This document shows positions 16,119-25,423 of a stretch of 64,000 nucleotides of DNA, one piece after another. The DNA is taken from NCBI GenBank assembly GCA_026706075.1, contig JAPOZM010000021.1:31564-95563 (forward strand), written 5' to 3'. This DNA comes from Gemmatimonadaceae bacterium (GTDB lineage: Bacteria; Latescibacterota; UBA2968; UBA8231). The notes under the pieces are model-generated. The model made no database searches. It was not told where the DNA came from and was given only the letters and a program-made list of their open reading frames with translations. A program made the position numbers and the translations under genes. Position 1 is the first letter of the stretch; the number at the start of each line of letters is the position of its first letter.

Positions 16119-16606
16119 ACCATCGCCACCTGGAGGTCGTCTCCGGCACTCCGGCCGAAGCGCAACCGCTGGCTGCCGTCGTCGACATCCTGCAGCGGGG
16201 CGATCTCGATGACTGGCGGCCGATCGCCAGGGCCATCCGCCGGGATCCGATGGGCGAGTTCGCCGACAAGGTGCTGCGCCTGGTGGACGCCTACCCCATG
16301 TATGGGACCTCCTCTCTCTGGCGGTCGTGGATCGACCGGTGTCGGGCGCGCGCGGAGGGCGCCGCGCCGTCGAAGGAGGTGGAACCTTCAGCCCTCCGGC
16401 GGCGGCTGGGGATGACCCAGGTGGAGGTGGCCGGGCGAATGGGCATCTCCCAGTCCGACCTGTCCAAGCTGGAGCGCCGGCGCGATCTGCGGCTGTCCAC
16501 GCTGCGGTCGTACGCGCAGGCCCTCGGCGGCGGCATTCGAGTTCTCTTTGTCTCGAGCGACGGCACGACGGCCATCCGGCTGGACGGCGCGGAGCCCAGT
16601 CCATGA
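16115..16606 (+). CDS. XRE-family helix-turn-helix protein, putative antitoxin/autorepressor
   Basis: 163 residues. The C-terminal half is a clear XRE/Cro helix-turn-helix (LRRRLGMTQVEVAGRMGISQ, then SDLSKLERR and YAQALGGGIRVLF), a form common in antitoxins. The N-terminal ~90 residues are helical and unassigned. Translation starts at GTG 16115, overlapping the stop of the nucleotidyltransferase gene. Its own stop overlaps the start of the epimerase gene (ATGA). It likely binds the 20-bp palindrome at 15405-15424 and represses its own operon. The gene order, putative toxin first, is the reverse of AbiEi-AbiEii. Confidence 0.8.
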   Translation: MNHRHLEVVSGTPAEAQPLAAVVDILQRGDLDDWRPIARAIRRDPMGEFADKVLRLVDAYPMYGTSSLWRSWIDRCRARAEGAAPSKEVEPSALRRRLGMTQVEVAGRMGISQSDLSKLERRRDLRLSTLRSYAQALGGGIRVLFVSSDGTTAIRLDGAEPSP

Positions 16607-17985
16607 GTCGCGAATCGGAGGATCTCGTCTTCAGGGACTGCCGGCTTCCGGAGGATCCGTCCCCGGACGACCTGCGGGCGGCGGCCGCCGACTACGAGGC
16701 GGTCTGCCTGGCCAACATCCGGGCGGTGGTCGAGCGCTTCGAGCGCCACGGCGGCGGCTATCCCTTCGTCGACACCAAGCTCGACCTGCGCACCGGGCGC
16801 GACCACCCGGCCGGAGACCTGGTCCGGGGGCGGGAGACGATCTACGGCTGGATCCAGGGGCGCGGGCTGGAGGCCGTGGCCGGGCACGCCCTCTGGGCCG
16901 AGGCCGATCCCCGGCCGCAACTCCAGGAGCTGGCCCCGAGGCTGCGGGCCATGGCCGCGGCCGTCCTCGACTCGGTGCGCCGGCTGCGGGCCCGCAACGA
17001 GGGGCACCTGTTCTTCTTCATGTCCCCCGACGGCGCGCCCTTCGCCCTCGGCCCCGGCGGCCGCCGCGAGCCGGTGGAGATCACCGCCGCCACGCCGAGC
17101 GGCTTCAGCGACCTCTTCGGCGCCAAGGGCCTCTTCGCCGGCGCCCGCCTCCTCGGGGATGCCGCCGCCGAGGCCGAGGCCGTCGAGTGGATGGGCAGGG
17201 TCTCCGCCGACATCTGGTCGAGGCGCTTCGCCAGCGACCAGCAGCCCCTGGACCCGACGAACCCGATCGAGACCCTCCCCGGCCGCCACGGCCACGGGCC
17301 GTACATGATCCAGCTCGGCGCCGCCGCCCTGGGGACCCGGGCCGGGCTCCCCGGCGCCGCTGAGGACGGGATCGGCATGGTCCGGCACGTCCTCGGCAAC
17401 CACGCCAACCTGGAGGGCCACCCCGGCTTTGAGGACGGCGACTTCTGGGAGTTCGTCGACGACGAAGGGCAGCCCCTGCTCGACGAGGGCCGGATCCTCT
17501 CCGACCCGGGCCACGCCCTGGAGTTCGTGGGACTCGCCTTCAAGCTCCTGGGCGAGGCGGGGAGCCGGCCCGAAGCCGCCGGCCTCACAGTCCCCCTCTT
17601 CCGGGTGATGGAGCGGGTATTCGGTTACGGCTTCCAGCCGGGGCCGGGCGGGATCTGCAAGGCGTATGACCTGGTGGCCCGCCGCCCGATCCACACGGAC
17701 ATGCCGTGGTGGAGCCTGCCCGAGACGATCCGGACGGCGGCCCTGGCCTGGCGGGCCCTGGAGGAGGACGGGGCGCGGCGGCGATGTCTCCGCATCTGGG
17801 CCGCCTGCCACAACGCCTTCTTCGAGCACTTCCTGCGGCCCGAGGTCCATCTGATGGCGGTGCAGATGCGCGCCGACGACGGCTCCGTCTCCCCGGCGAT
17901 CCCGGCCACGGCCGACGCCGACCCCGGGTACCACACGGGGCTGAGCCTCCTCGACGTGGTCGAGGCCGTGAGGACCGCCCCGTGA
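16603..17985 (+). CDS. AGE-family (N-acylglucosamine 2-epimerase-like) sugar isomerase
   Basis: The 460-residue protein has the (alpha/alpha)6-barrel pattern of the AGE/cellobiose epimerase family. The diagnostic block DPGHALEFVGLAFKLLG (family xPGHxxExxWL) is near residue 305, with GRHGHGPYMIQLGAAAL and the late DMPWWSLPETIRTAAL and YHTG. It should isomerise or epimerise a free sugar in the cytoplasm. It starts inside the XRE stop and ends overlapping the GMC gene (GTGA). It is thus embedded in an operon with an oxidoreductase but fused translationally to a toxin-antitoxin-like pair. Confidence 0.82.
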   Translation: MSRESEDLVFRDCRLPEDPSPDDLRAAAADYEAVCLANIRAVVERFERHGGGYPFVDTKLDLRTGRDHPAGDLVRGRETIYGWIQGRGLEAVAGHALWAEADPRPQLQELAPRLRAMAAAVLDSVRRLRARNEGHLFFFMSPDGAPFALGPGGRREPVEITAATPSGFSDLFGAKGLFAGARLLGDAAAEAEAVEWMGRVSADIWSRRFASDQQPLDPTNPIETLPGRHGHGPYMIQLGAAALGTRAGLPGAAEDGIGMVRHVLGNHANLEGHPGFEDGDFWEFVDDEGQPLLDEGRILSDPGHALEFVGLAFKLLGEAGSRPEAAGLTVPLFRVMERVFGYGFQPGPGGICKAYDLVARRPIHTDMPWWSLPETIRTAALAWRALEEDGARRRCLRIWAACHNAFFEHFLRPEVHLMAVQMRADDGSVSPAIPATADADPGYHTGLSLLDVVEAVRTAP

Positions 17986-19538
17986 GCCGGGACACCGTCC
18001 TCGTCGGCGCCGGCGCCGCCGGCTGCGTCCTCGCCGCGCGCCTGTCCGAGGCCGGGCGCCGGGTGCTGCTGCTGGAGGCGGGACCCGACTTCCCAGACCC
18101 GGAGAGCTTGCCCACGGAGGTACGGCGGGCCTACGGCGAGCGGGGCATCTGGTCCCGGGCCTTCGGACACTCCACCCGCTACGGATGGGGCTACCGGGCG
18201 CGAGCCACCGACAGTCACCCGGACATGTTCGTCCCCCGGGGGCGGCTGGTGGGCGGCTCCAGCGCCGTCAACGCCCAGATCTTCCTGCGCGGTGTGCCGG
18301 AGGACTACGACGGCTGGGCTGCCGCCGGCAACCCGGAGTGGGCCTGGGAGAAGGTCCTGCCCTGCCTGAGGCGGATCGAGGCCGACCCCGACTTCGACGA
18401 CGACTTCCACGGCGCCGAGGGGCCGATCCCCGTTCACCGCTTCCGCTACGAGGCGTGCGCGGCCGAGCAGAAGGCGTTCTACGACGTTCTGCGCGACCGG
18501 GGCCAGCCCGACTGCCCGGACCACAACGACCCGGACTCGACCGGCGTCGGCCCCCTGCCCCTGAACAACGCCGGCGGCATCCGCTGGAGCGCCGCCCTCG
18601 CCTACCTGACCCCCGAGGTCCGGGCGCGGCCCAACCTGGAGATCCGGGCCCTGGCCCCGACCCGACGGGTCGTCGTCGAAGGGGGCCGCGCCGCGGCCGT
18701 GGAGGTCCGGGGTCCCGCCGGCGTGGAGCGCATCGACGCCGGGGAGATCATCCTCACGGGCGGGGCCATCGGCTCCCCCCAGCTGCTGCTGCTCTCCGGG
18801 ATCGGTCCCGCCCGCGACCTGGAGGCCCTGGGCCTGCCCGTGCATACCGACCTGCCGGGGGTGGGCGGCAACCTGCGCTGCCACGCCCAGTGCGGACTCA
18901 ACCTCGAGGCGGAGCCCGCCTTCCTCGGCACCGGGGAGGGGCCGCCCCTCCAGATGGGCTGCCGCTACACCGCCGGCGGCTCCGACCTGCGCAACGACAT
19001 GTTCCTCCACCCCGGCTCCGGGGCCCCCCGGGGCGGGTACTACCACGACACCGAGGTCGTCGGCTTCAACCTGGTGGCCTCCATCTACCTGGCCGCCGGC
19101 GCCGGAAGCCTGCGCCTGGCCTCCACCGATCCCGGGCGCCAACCCGTGCTCGACTACAACTACCTCGGGGAGCGGACCGATCTCGACCGCATGCGCGAGG
19201 GCGTGCGCATCCTGCTCGTCGTGCTCGACCACGAGGCCTTCCGCAGAATCACCCGGGGGCCGCTGAACATCTCCCCCTCCGACACGGCAAGCGACGCCGC
19301 CCTCGACGACTGGATGCGCCGCGTGGTGGCCACCAGCCACCACGTCTCCGGCACCTGCAAGATGGGCCCCGACAGCGACCCGGCGGCCGTCGTCGACGAG
19401 TGCGGCGGCGTGAAGGGAGTGAAGGGGCTGCGGGTGGCCGACGCCTCGATCATGCACGACTGCATCCGCGCCAACACCAACCTGACGACCATGATGATCG
19501 CCGAGCGCCTGGCCGAGCTGATCGCCGAGGGGCGATGA
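17982..19538 (+). CDS. GMC-family FAD oxidoreductase (choline dehydrogenase-like)
   Basis: 518 residues with the GMC signatures: the dinucleotide fold VLVGAGAAGCVLAARLSEAG, GGSSAVNAQIFLRG near residue 85, TGGAIGSPQLLLLSGIGP and the active-site His454 (or 453) in SHHVSGTCKMG. The distal end DASIMHDCIRANTNLTTMMI has the NTN segment near the second active-site residue. It oxidises an alcohol or a sugar hydroxyl using FAD. The GTG 17982 start overlaps the epimerase stop, so the two probably act on the same carbohydrate. Confidence 0.92.
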   Translation: MSRDTVLVGAGAAGCVLAARLSEAGRRVLLLEAGPDFPDPESLPTEVRRAYGERGIWSRAFGHSTRYGWGYRARATDSHPDMFVPRGRLVGGSSAVNAQIFLRGVPEDYDGWAAAGNPEWAWEKVLPCLRRIEADPDFDDDFHGAEGPIPVHRFRYEACAAEQKAFYDVLRDRGQPDCPDHNDPDSTGVGPLPLNNAGGIRWSAALAYLTPEVRARPNLEIRALAPTRRVVVEGGRAAAVEVRGPAGVERIDAGEIILTGGAIGSPQLLLLSGIGPARDLEALGLPVHTDLPGVGGNLRCHAQCGLNLEAEPAFLGTGEGPPLQMGCRYTAGGSDLRNDMFLHPGSGAPRGGYYHDTEVVGFNLVASIYLAAGAGSLRLASTDPGRQPVLDYNYLGERTDLDRMREGVRILLVVLDHEAFRRITRGPLNISPSDTASDAALDDWMRRVVATSHHVSGTCKMGPDSDPAAVVDECGGVKGVKGLRVADASIMHDCIRANTNLTTMMIAERLAELIAEGR

Positions 19539-19586
19539 GGACGGGATGAGCGGCCGGGACCTGCGCATCCAGCCCGAGATAGCAAC

Positions 19587-22295
19587 TCACTCTCTCAGGT
19601 ACGCCGCTTTGCGCACGGCTGCCAGGCGTCCGTCTACCTCCAGGGCGAAAAGGTAGATTCCAGCCCCCCTTTCCCCGGGCGTCCATGTGAAACGGCTGCG
19701 GCCAGCGGGCAGGGCCGCGTCGACCAGAACCCCCTCATACTGGCCCAGGGTGTTGTAGACCTTGAGGGTGGCCCACGCCGTCCTGCCCAGATCGAGGTCG
19801 AATCCAACCGTTGACGAGAAGGGATTGGGAGTCGACTCCGACAGAACGAAGGGTACCCAAGGGTCTCCCGTGCCACGACGGGTGTAGGCGCTGTTGACCG
19901 CGCCCGGGGTTCCACCCGCCTCGAGGGAACCCATCCAGCTCGCGGGGTCTTCGTTGTCCAGATCGTAGTGGCGCAGTTCCAGAGTGGGGCCGTCCCCGTC
20001 GGCCTCCTCCGGCCAGGGCGGACCATCGCCATAGAGGACCGAATCGACCAGCAAGCCGTGACGGTCGTACAGGCGAATCAATTCTCCGCTGTTCCTCAAT
20101 CCGAAATCGAAGTCTCCGACGCAAGCGACTTGGGACAGGAACTGCAGGGCCCCTCGGTCCTGGCACAGAACGAGGAATCCACCCGGCTCAACGAGGGTTC
20201 GCTCGGGCAACACGAAGGAATGCTGATCGTTGCCGTCCCTGAAGAGCCAGCCGGACAGATCGGCCGGGTTGTGACCCGCATGGTACAGCTCGACCCAATC
20301 CCCCGTGTCCCGTCCATCGGAGGAGTGATAGTTTATCTCGTTGATCACGACTTCCGGGGAGGGAAGGGGGATCCTTGAGTAAGCCCAGTCTGCGCGAAAT
20401 GTCAGCGTCTCCAGGGCAGGGTCCAGCAGTCTCAGTGTATCGCCGGAGGAAATCTCGAAGAAGAGATCGCCGAGTACCGGTGTGCGGGGGAAGAGGTTCC
20501 GGGCGACATCTCTCTTCGAGGAGAGTACCAGGGTGTCCCCCGCGGCAAGGCGGGTCCCCGGGGGGAACATGAAGCGGTTGAAGTACTCCCCGCACTGGAA
20601 GCTGCAATAGGCGAGGTTCAGCTCTGATCCACCGGTGTTGGCGATTTCGACGAAGTACTCATTCCGCATCTCATGGACCTCGCCAATCCTCAGCTGCTCA
20701 TACTCCTTCCTGCTGGCGCCACTTGCATTCAGGGCAAAGGTCTTGGTGGCATTGTAGTTGACGTAATACAGCCCGTTGGGCGGATAGCTGTAGGCCCCGG
20801 CCCGGAAGGCATAGGGTACGAGGCCGCGGAAGTTGGCGGGAAGAAGGAGGCGGTTGCCGTATACCAAGTCCCCCGCCTGCAGATCGTCGTGCTGTCCGTC
20901 GTCGAAGAGGGGGAGCTTCCTGACCTCCATTGCCTCTCCCCAACTATAGGAAGTCAAGTCGGTGGTGTATTCCACGGCTACCGATTGGGGAACGGGAGAA
21001 GCAGCGCGAAAGATGACGCCCCGATCGTCCTCCTTGGTTACAGGGAATGGAGTAGAGCAGTACAGATTCGACAGGGGTTCCTTCTCGAAGAAGGTAGAGT
21101 TGGTGAGAAAGGATCTCCTGGCGCTCAAGAACCCTTTCAGGCGGGAGATCTCCCGATCAAATTCCTCGTTTGTGCCACTCTTGAAATCATCCAGGTAGAC
21201 GTCAGATCTGATCAGTCCGTAAGTCGAATCGATCTGAGCCTCCACCGATTCAAAACCGCGGCCTGCAACCTCATGGACCATCTTCCAGAAGGCTTGTCGA
21301 AAAGTCTCGTACTCCATCAACCTCTGGAACAATAGATTGTGTCGAAAGGAGTAAATCAGGTAGGTAGTTTCGAAATCCGGTCGATACTCGCCAGTCCAGT
21401 GGTTGCCGAAAGAAGCGTCATGATCCCACGGCAGAATCTGCTCCAGCCTTCCCCCGGGGTTGAAACAGAGCAGGGTATTCTTTATCACCGAGTCAAAGCT
21501 GGAGATCGCACAGGCAACGGCGAAATAGTGGAGAACACCCTCTACGTTCACAATCTGAGGCAACCGCGCCTGAAGATCCTCGTGGGACAGGTAGAAGATC
21601 TGATTGAACAGGCGCTGCAAGGCCGTGTAGTCCGACTCTATCCCTACCTTCTTGTTCCATGCGGCAGCATAGTGGTTGAAGTCCAGCAAGGGCGCGGTGC
21701 TCCCGGCGTTGTTTTCGGACTTGAAGAGACTGCCGGGCTGCAGATGGTAACGCTCCAGAAACCCCTCGCCAGGCTCTTCCACCTGAACGAAGACGCCCAT
21801 GAACATGTTGTTGACCATGAGGCTGATGTGCCGGACAGCGGGCGCGGGGTGTCCAAGGGACCGAAAGAGCATCATGGCCAGGGCGTTGCGCATCAGGGAG
21901 AGGTCGGTGTACTCAGCGTTGAGATTGAGCTCTCTCACTCCGAGTGGATTCCGGCGGTTCTCAAACCAGACTTTCCAGCTCTTCTTCCGGTACTTGCGGG
22001 CCGTGGCTCCCCTGAACCTCACCTCGCACGCCTGCCCCTGGCCGGCAAAGGAGAATCGGGCGGGGAATCGAGTGCCCTCGCGGGGTGACTGATGCAGGGC
22101 GTCCAGGTCCTGGGGATCGATCTCCAGGTGATACACCGGGAGTTCGAGCTGTTCCTCGCTGGCGAGGACAGGGGACTGGAAGAGGACCGTGACGGAGACC
22201 AGGGCAAGGATTGGTGCGAGGAAAGGAAGAGGACATGTGCCATGGTCCGCCTTGGCGCCGAAGGGTGCAACCCAAGCGGGTCGGGTCGGGATCAT
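19587..22295 (-). CDS. Secreted CotH-kinase protein with two LTD domains and FlgD-like tail
   Basis: About 902 residues. After a signal-like stretch (PFLAPILALVSVTVLF, residues 24-39) comes a CotH kinase domain: VRFRGATARKYRKKSWKVWF and the catalytic/metal LPWDHDASFGN (Trp290, Asp291, Asp293). Two lamin-tail domains follow (EYFVEIANTGGSELNL; VVINEINYHSS with DWVELYH), then a FlgD/T9SS-like C-terminal Ig domain (ESTPNPFSSTVGF to AAYLR). CotH proteins are atypical protein kinases of spore coats and surface proteins. ATG 22295 is chosen because upstream ATGs lie inside the VTC gene. It is the last gene of the DUF4956-HlyD-TolC-VTC-CotH operon, and base composition here is visibly lower in GC than in the flanks. 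Confidence 0.88.
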   Translation of the reverse strand: MIPTRPAWVAPFGAKADHGTCPLPFLAPILALVSVTVLFQSPVLASEEQLELPVYHLEIDPQDLDALHQSPREGTRFPARFSFAGQGQACEVRFRGATARKYRKKSWKVWFENRRNPLGVRELNLNAEYTDLSLMRNALAMMLFRSLGHPAPAVRHISLMVNNMFMGVFVQVEEPGEGFLERYHLQPGSLFKSENNAGSTAPLLDFNHYAAAWNKKVGIESDYTALQRLFNQIFYLSHEDLQARLPQIVNVEGVLHYFAVACAISSFDSVIKNTLLCFNPGGRLEQILPWDHDASFGNHWTGEYRPDFETTYLIYSFRHNLLFQRLMEYETFRQAFWKMVHEVAGRGFESVEAQIDSTYGLIRSDVYLDDFKSGTNEEFDREISRLKGFLSARRSFLTNSTFFEKEPLSNLYCSTPFPVTKEDDRGVIFRAASPVPQSVAVEYTTDLTSYSWGEAMEVRKLPLFDDGQHDDLQAGDLVYGNRLLLPANFRGLVPYAFRAGAYSYPPNGLYYVNYNATKTFALNASGASRKEYEQLRIGEVHEMRNEYFVEIANTGGSELNLAYCSFQCGEYFNRFMFPPGTRLAAGDTLVLSSKRDVARNLFPRTPVLGDLFFEISSGDTLRLLDPALETLTFRADWAYSRIPLPSPEVVINEINYHSSDGRDTGDWVELYHAGHNPADLSGWLFRDGNDQHSFVLPERTLVEPGGFLVLCQDRGALQFLSQVACVGDFDFGLRNSGELIRLYDRHGLLVDSVLYGDGPPWPEEADGDGPTLELRHYDLDNEDPASWMGSLEAGGTPGAVNSAYTRRGTGDPWVPFVLSESTPNPFSSTVGFDLDLGRTAWATLKVYNTLGQYEGVLVDAALPAGRSRFTWTPGERGAGIYLFALEVDGRLAAVRKAAYLRE

Positions 22296-22305
22296 GGTCC
22301 GGGGT

Positions 22306-23076
22306 CTAGAAGGCGATGTCATCGCCACTGCCGGCTCGCTCGAGACAATGGTCGATGACGTAGCGGTACTTGGAGTATCCCCGCTGCACCAGGCCGAAGC
22401 GTTTGATGAGGTCGAGGGCCCAGAAGGGAACGAGGGCTTCGGTCTTGATTTCCAGGACCACGGGAGATTCATCCCACTGGGCGGTAACGGCATCGTCGTA
22501 GTAGGTCAGCTCACCATCGCGGCACAGGATGTCGTGGGAACCGCGCAAGAGGCGGTAGCGCATGGCGCGGTCAAAGGTGATGCGTCCGTAGGTGTCCACT
22601 TCGCTCACGAAGGGCTCGCGATGGTAGCGCAGGTGAAGCACCGGCTCCGTGCCGTAGAGGTGGTGGACGTCGACGAAGGACTCCGGCAAGATCCCATATC
22701 TCGGGGAGACGAGTTCGCTCCCGGTGGTTCCGAGCACCTGGGGCCATTGAGCCGTGGCGATTCGCTGCCGTGCTTTCCAGACGGTGCGGTGGTGGCGGTA
22801 CTTGACCTCCAGGGTAAGGGAGTCCACCTCGCTCGTTCCGTAGTAGCGAATCCGAGGCTTGAAGCGCAAGAGCTGGCGAAGCCTGGTATCGTGGTAGAAG
22901 CGCAGACCGGGAGTGTCCATGTAGACACTGTTGACCGTGTAGCTGCCCTGCTCGGAGGGAACGTTGCCGTCGAGCGAGAACAGGGGTCGAATGAAGTCGC
23001 GAATCCCGGCAGCCTGGTCTTCGGTCACCGTATACTTGAGCTCATAGCGGTGGGCCGGGGCTGGCTCATTCCTCAT
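22306..23076 (-). CDS. VTC-domain (polyphosphate polymerase-like) protein
   Basis: 256 residues matching the VTC tunnel domain. The basic strands that line the polyphosphate/NTP tunnel are visible: YELKYTV at the start, NSVYMDT, LLRFKPRIRYYG, LEVKYRHH, ITFDRAMRYRL and the acidic VVLEIKTE with a final KYRYVI. In yeast Vtc4 this domain makes polyphosphate; bacterial stand-alone copies next to CotH and DUF4956 are common and uncharacterised. The start ATG 23076 overlaps the end of the TolC-like gene by 11 bases. It is cytoplasmic. Confidence 0.85.
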   Translation of the reverse strand: MRNEPAPAHRYELKYTVTEDQAAGIRDFIRPLFSLDGNVPSEQGSYTVNSVYMDTPGLRFYHDTRLRQLLRFKPRIRYYGTSEVDSLTLEVKYRHHRTVWKARQRIATAQWPQVLGTTGSELVSPRYGILPESFVDVHHLYGTEPVLHLRYHREPFVSEVDTYGRITFDRAMRYRLLRGSHDILCRDGELTYYDDAVTAQWDESPVVLEIKTEALVPFWALDLIKRFGLVQRGYSKYRYVIDHCLERAGSGDDIAF

Positions 23077-24358
23077 GGTCAGGCTCCCGGAGGAGAGCCT
23101 TGGGATCTTCAATGCCCAGCTCGTAGTAGAGAAAACAGAGGGCGTGGGCCAGATCCCGTTCGCTCTCGGTGATGGCAACCCGTGCATCCATGATCATTCG
23201 CTCGAGTTCCAGAATCTCATCCGAGGGCACGGTGGCATGATCGCGTGTGCCGGCGATGACCCGGGAGGCGGCTTCGATGAGGGCGTCTCCCTCGCGGCGG
23301 GCGAGGTTGTGTGCGAGCAAGGCCTCGGTGTAGTCGGAGAGCGTCTCCCGGACTTCGTCCACAATCCGCTCGCGGATGCCGAGGACGCCGAGCTCGCTTC
23401 CCGACACGGCCAGGGAAAGGCCGGCAAGGTTGTCCGCGTTGCGGTTGAAGAGAGGCAGTTCCAGGCCGAACCTCAACTCGTGCCAGTCGTCCTGGGACCG
23501 CTCAACGTGTCGGGATACCTCCAGGAAGGAGAGTTGGGGCAACAATCGCCAGCGCTCCAGCGCTTTCCGGTCGAGGGCCAGTTGTTTCTGTTCCTCGGCC
23601 AGACGGATCTCCGGCCGGTTGTCGAAGGCCAGCTCGAGGAGTCGATCTTCAGCCAGGAGGACTTCGGGGACCGCCTCGGAGATGACCTGGATCGGCCGGG
23701 CTATCCCCGTAAGCCGGCGCAATCGCCGCTTCTCCTCGCCCAGGGCGTGCTGGATCCGAAGGTGATTCTGGCGCGCCTCGGCGACGGCCATCCTGGCCTT
23801 GGTGAAGTAGACGATCGATCGCCGTCCGACCTCGACCATTGTCCGGACCTGGGCGATCCGCAGAGTCTCGACTTCAATCCGCTGGGAGGCGTGGCGGGCC
23901 AACCGGGAGTACATGATGACGTCTGCACAGGACCGGCGCACTCGCGACGCCAGCCAGTGCCGCTCCCGGATGGCCTCCACCTTGAGCTGCCAGAAGGAAG
24001 CGGTCCGTCGCTGTCGGCGCACCTTGGTCTCGCGAATGGCGGGTGGACGCCAGCGCAGGCCGATCTCGAGTTCGTCGAAGGGGGCGGCGCCGGACCGATG
24101 GGCCAGGTTGCGCACTCGGATCTGGGGGTTGTCCACCCAGTCGAGGGAGCGCATGCGGTGGGACAGGATGTCGGTATCGAGGTCCATGGAACCGAGACGG
24201 CGGTTGTGGCGTATGCCCAGGTCGACCGTTTGCTCGACGGTGAGCCGCAACTCGCCGGGAGCCGCGGGGCTCTCGGCGCTGGACCCGGCTGAAGCCGCGG
24301 AGGAGCAGAGGGGCATGGCGAGAGGGGCCAGAGCGAGGACAAGCCGGCAGGATCTCAC
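23066..24358 (-). CDS. TolC-family outer-membrane efflux-like protein
   Basis: 430 residues: a signal peptide (residues 1-25), then two long heptad-rich helical stretches (about 115-240 and 330-415) broken by strand-forming segments, the TolC/OEP fold. Family-like pieces are LTVEQTVDLGIRHNRRL at the start, NPQIRV, and the second-repeat counterpart LLELAFDNRPEIRLAE then LPLFNRNADNLAG. It starts at GTG 24358, overlapping the HlyD stop (GTGA), so the adaptor and the channel are made together. No inner-membrane transporter such as an ABC or RND pump lies in the operon, unless DUF4956 has that role. Confidence 0.82.
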   Translation of the reverse strand: MRSCRLVLALAPLAMPLCSSAASAGSSAESPAAPGELRLTVEQTVDLGIRHNRRLGSMDLDTDILSHRMRSLDWVDNPQIRVRNLAHRSGAAPFDELEIGLRWRPPAIRETKVRRQRRTASFWQLKVEAIRERHWLASRVRRSCADVIMYSRLARHASQRIEVETLRIAQVRTMVEVGRRSIVYFTKARMAVAEARQNHLRIQHALGEEKRRLRRLTGIARPIQVISEAVPEVLLAEDRLLELAFDNRPEIRLAEEQKQLALDRKALERWRLLPQLSFLEVSRHVERSQDDWHELRFGLELPLFNRNADNLAGLSLAVSGSELGVLGIRERIVDEVRETLSDYTEALLAHNLARREGDALIEAASRVIAGTRDHATVPSDEILELERMIMDARVAITESERDLAHALCFLYYELGIEDPKALLREPDHEE

Positions 24359-25419
24359 GGCTCCTGTCTCCCGCCTTCGGGGAGACTCTCCGCGGCAGGG
24401 GCAAGACGGACGCGCACGGATTCGCCCGGGAGCAGTTGGTGACCGGGCTCAAGGGTCACCCTGGCTCTTCTCGCCCACAGCATCTGCCCGCGGAGCCAGA
24501 GCCTCTCCGGCATCGGTGAGTACCCCGGATGGACGAAGTCGATCGTTCCCCGGCCATCGAAGAGGCTCGACCGCTTTGACATCACTTCCACCTGCTGTCC
24601 CACCTCCAAGGGCCGGTCGTCCGTCTCGGGGACGTACACCTGCACCGCATTGACGATGGGGCTCACCACGGTGATGATGGGGATGAAGGCTTCCACCGTG
24701 CTGCCCTGAAGAGCCAGGATCTCGGAGACAAGACCCGTACAGGGCGATCGGACCGTCCGGTACTCGATGCGCTGATCGATGAGGGTGAGGGACTGGCGGA
24801 CCTCGTGCAGGCGCTCTACCCTGTCGCCGAGAAGGGAGGTCATGACGCTGTCGCCGAAGGCATCCGAGTCTTCCGTGTCGAGCTTCAGCACTTCGGGCCG
24901 CATCAGGGCCGACTGCTCGGCTACGGAGCGGGCCAGGGATTGGCGGCGAATCGACATGCGGGTGAAGTCCCGATCGTGTCCCAGGCCGGCGCTTTCCGCT
25001 GACACAAGGGCCTCGAGTTCCCGGCTCAGGGCATCGAGCTCGGCCTCGCCGGCCTGGACGGCGGCGTACCGTTCGGAGAGGCGCAGCCGCAGCAGGTCGT
25101 ACTCGACGCTGTACCGACGGCGGTCCGCGGCGGCGATCGACTCCAGCGAAGCGAGCTCTTCCGCACGAAGCCGGCCTTCCGCCCGCAGGTCCGAGGCGTC
25201 CAGGCGGGCCAGTACCTGGCCGGCCTCCACCTCCTCTCCGACGGCGACGAGAATCTCCTGGATGGTGCCTCCTTCGCGTGCGCCCACCGGCTGCACTCCC
25301 GCCGCAACGGTGCCGATCAGATACCGATCGGCCTGCCATGTCCGATAGCCGCAGGCCGCCACGAGAATGGCAGCCACCCAGAGAGCATGGAAGGCATGTT
25401 CCCTCAGCCAACGCTTCAT
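24355..25419 (-). CDS. HlyD/EmrA-like periplasmic adaptor protein
   Basis: 354 residues: an N-terminal membrane anchor (HALWVAAILVAACGYRTWQ, residues 12-30) followed by a biotinyl-lipoyl half (AREGGTIQEILVAVGEEVEA), a long coiled coil (about 80-215) with several helices, and the second lipoyl half (IEYRTVRSPCTGLVSEILAL) plus a beta barrel. This is the membrane-fusion-protein fold that joins inner-membrane machinery to TolC. It lies 4 bases after the DUF4956 gene and overlaps the TolC-like gene. Confidence 0.88.
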   Translation of the reverse strand: MKRWLREHAFHALWVAAILVAACGYRTWQADRYLIGTVAAGVQPVGAREGGTIQEILVAVGEEVEAGQVLARLDASDLRAEGRLRAEELASLESIAAADRRRYSVEYDLLRLRLSERYAAVQAGEAELDALSRELEALVSAESAGLGHDRDFTRMSIRRQSLARSVAEQSALMRPEVLKLDTEDSDAFGDSVMTSLLGDRVERLHEVRQSLTLIDQRIEYRTVRSPCTGLVSEILALQGSTVEAFIPIITVVSPIVNAVQVYVPETDDRPLEVGQQVEVMSKRSSLFDGRGTIDFVHPGYSPMPERLWLRGQMLWARRARVTLEPGHQLLPGESVRVRLAPAAESLPEGGRQEP

Positions 25420-25423
25420 GGCC

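Noticed and set aside
16115..16606. AbiEi-type antitoxin
   Set aside because: The protein has an XRE fold and lies downstream of the nucleotidyltransferase, unlike the upstream winged-helix AbiEi.
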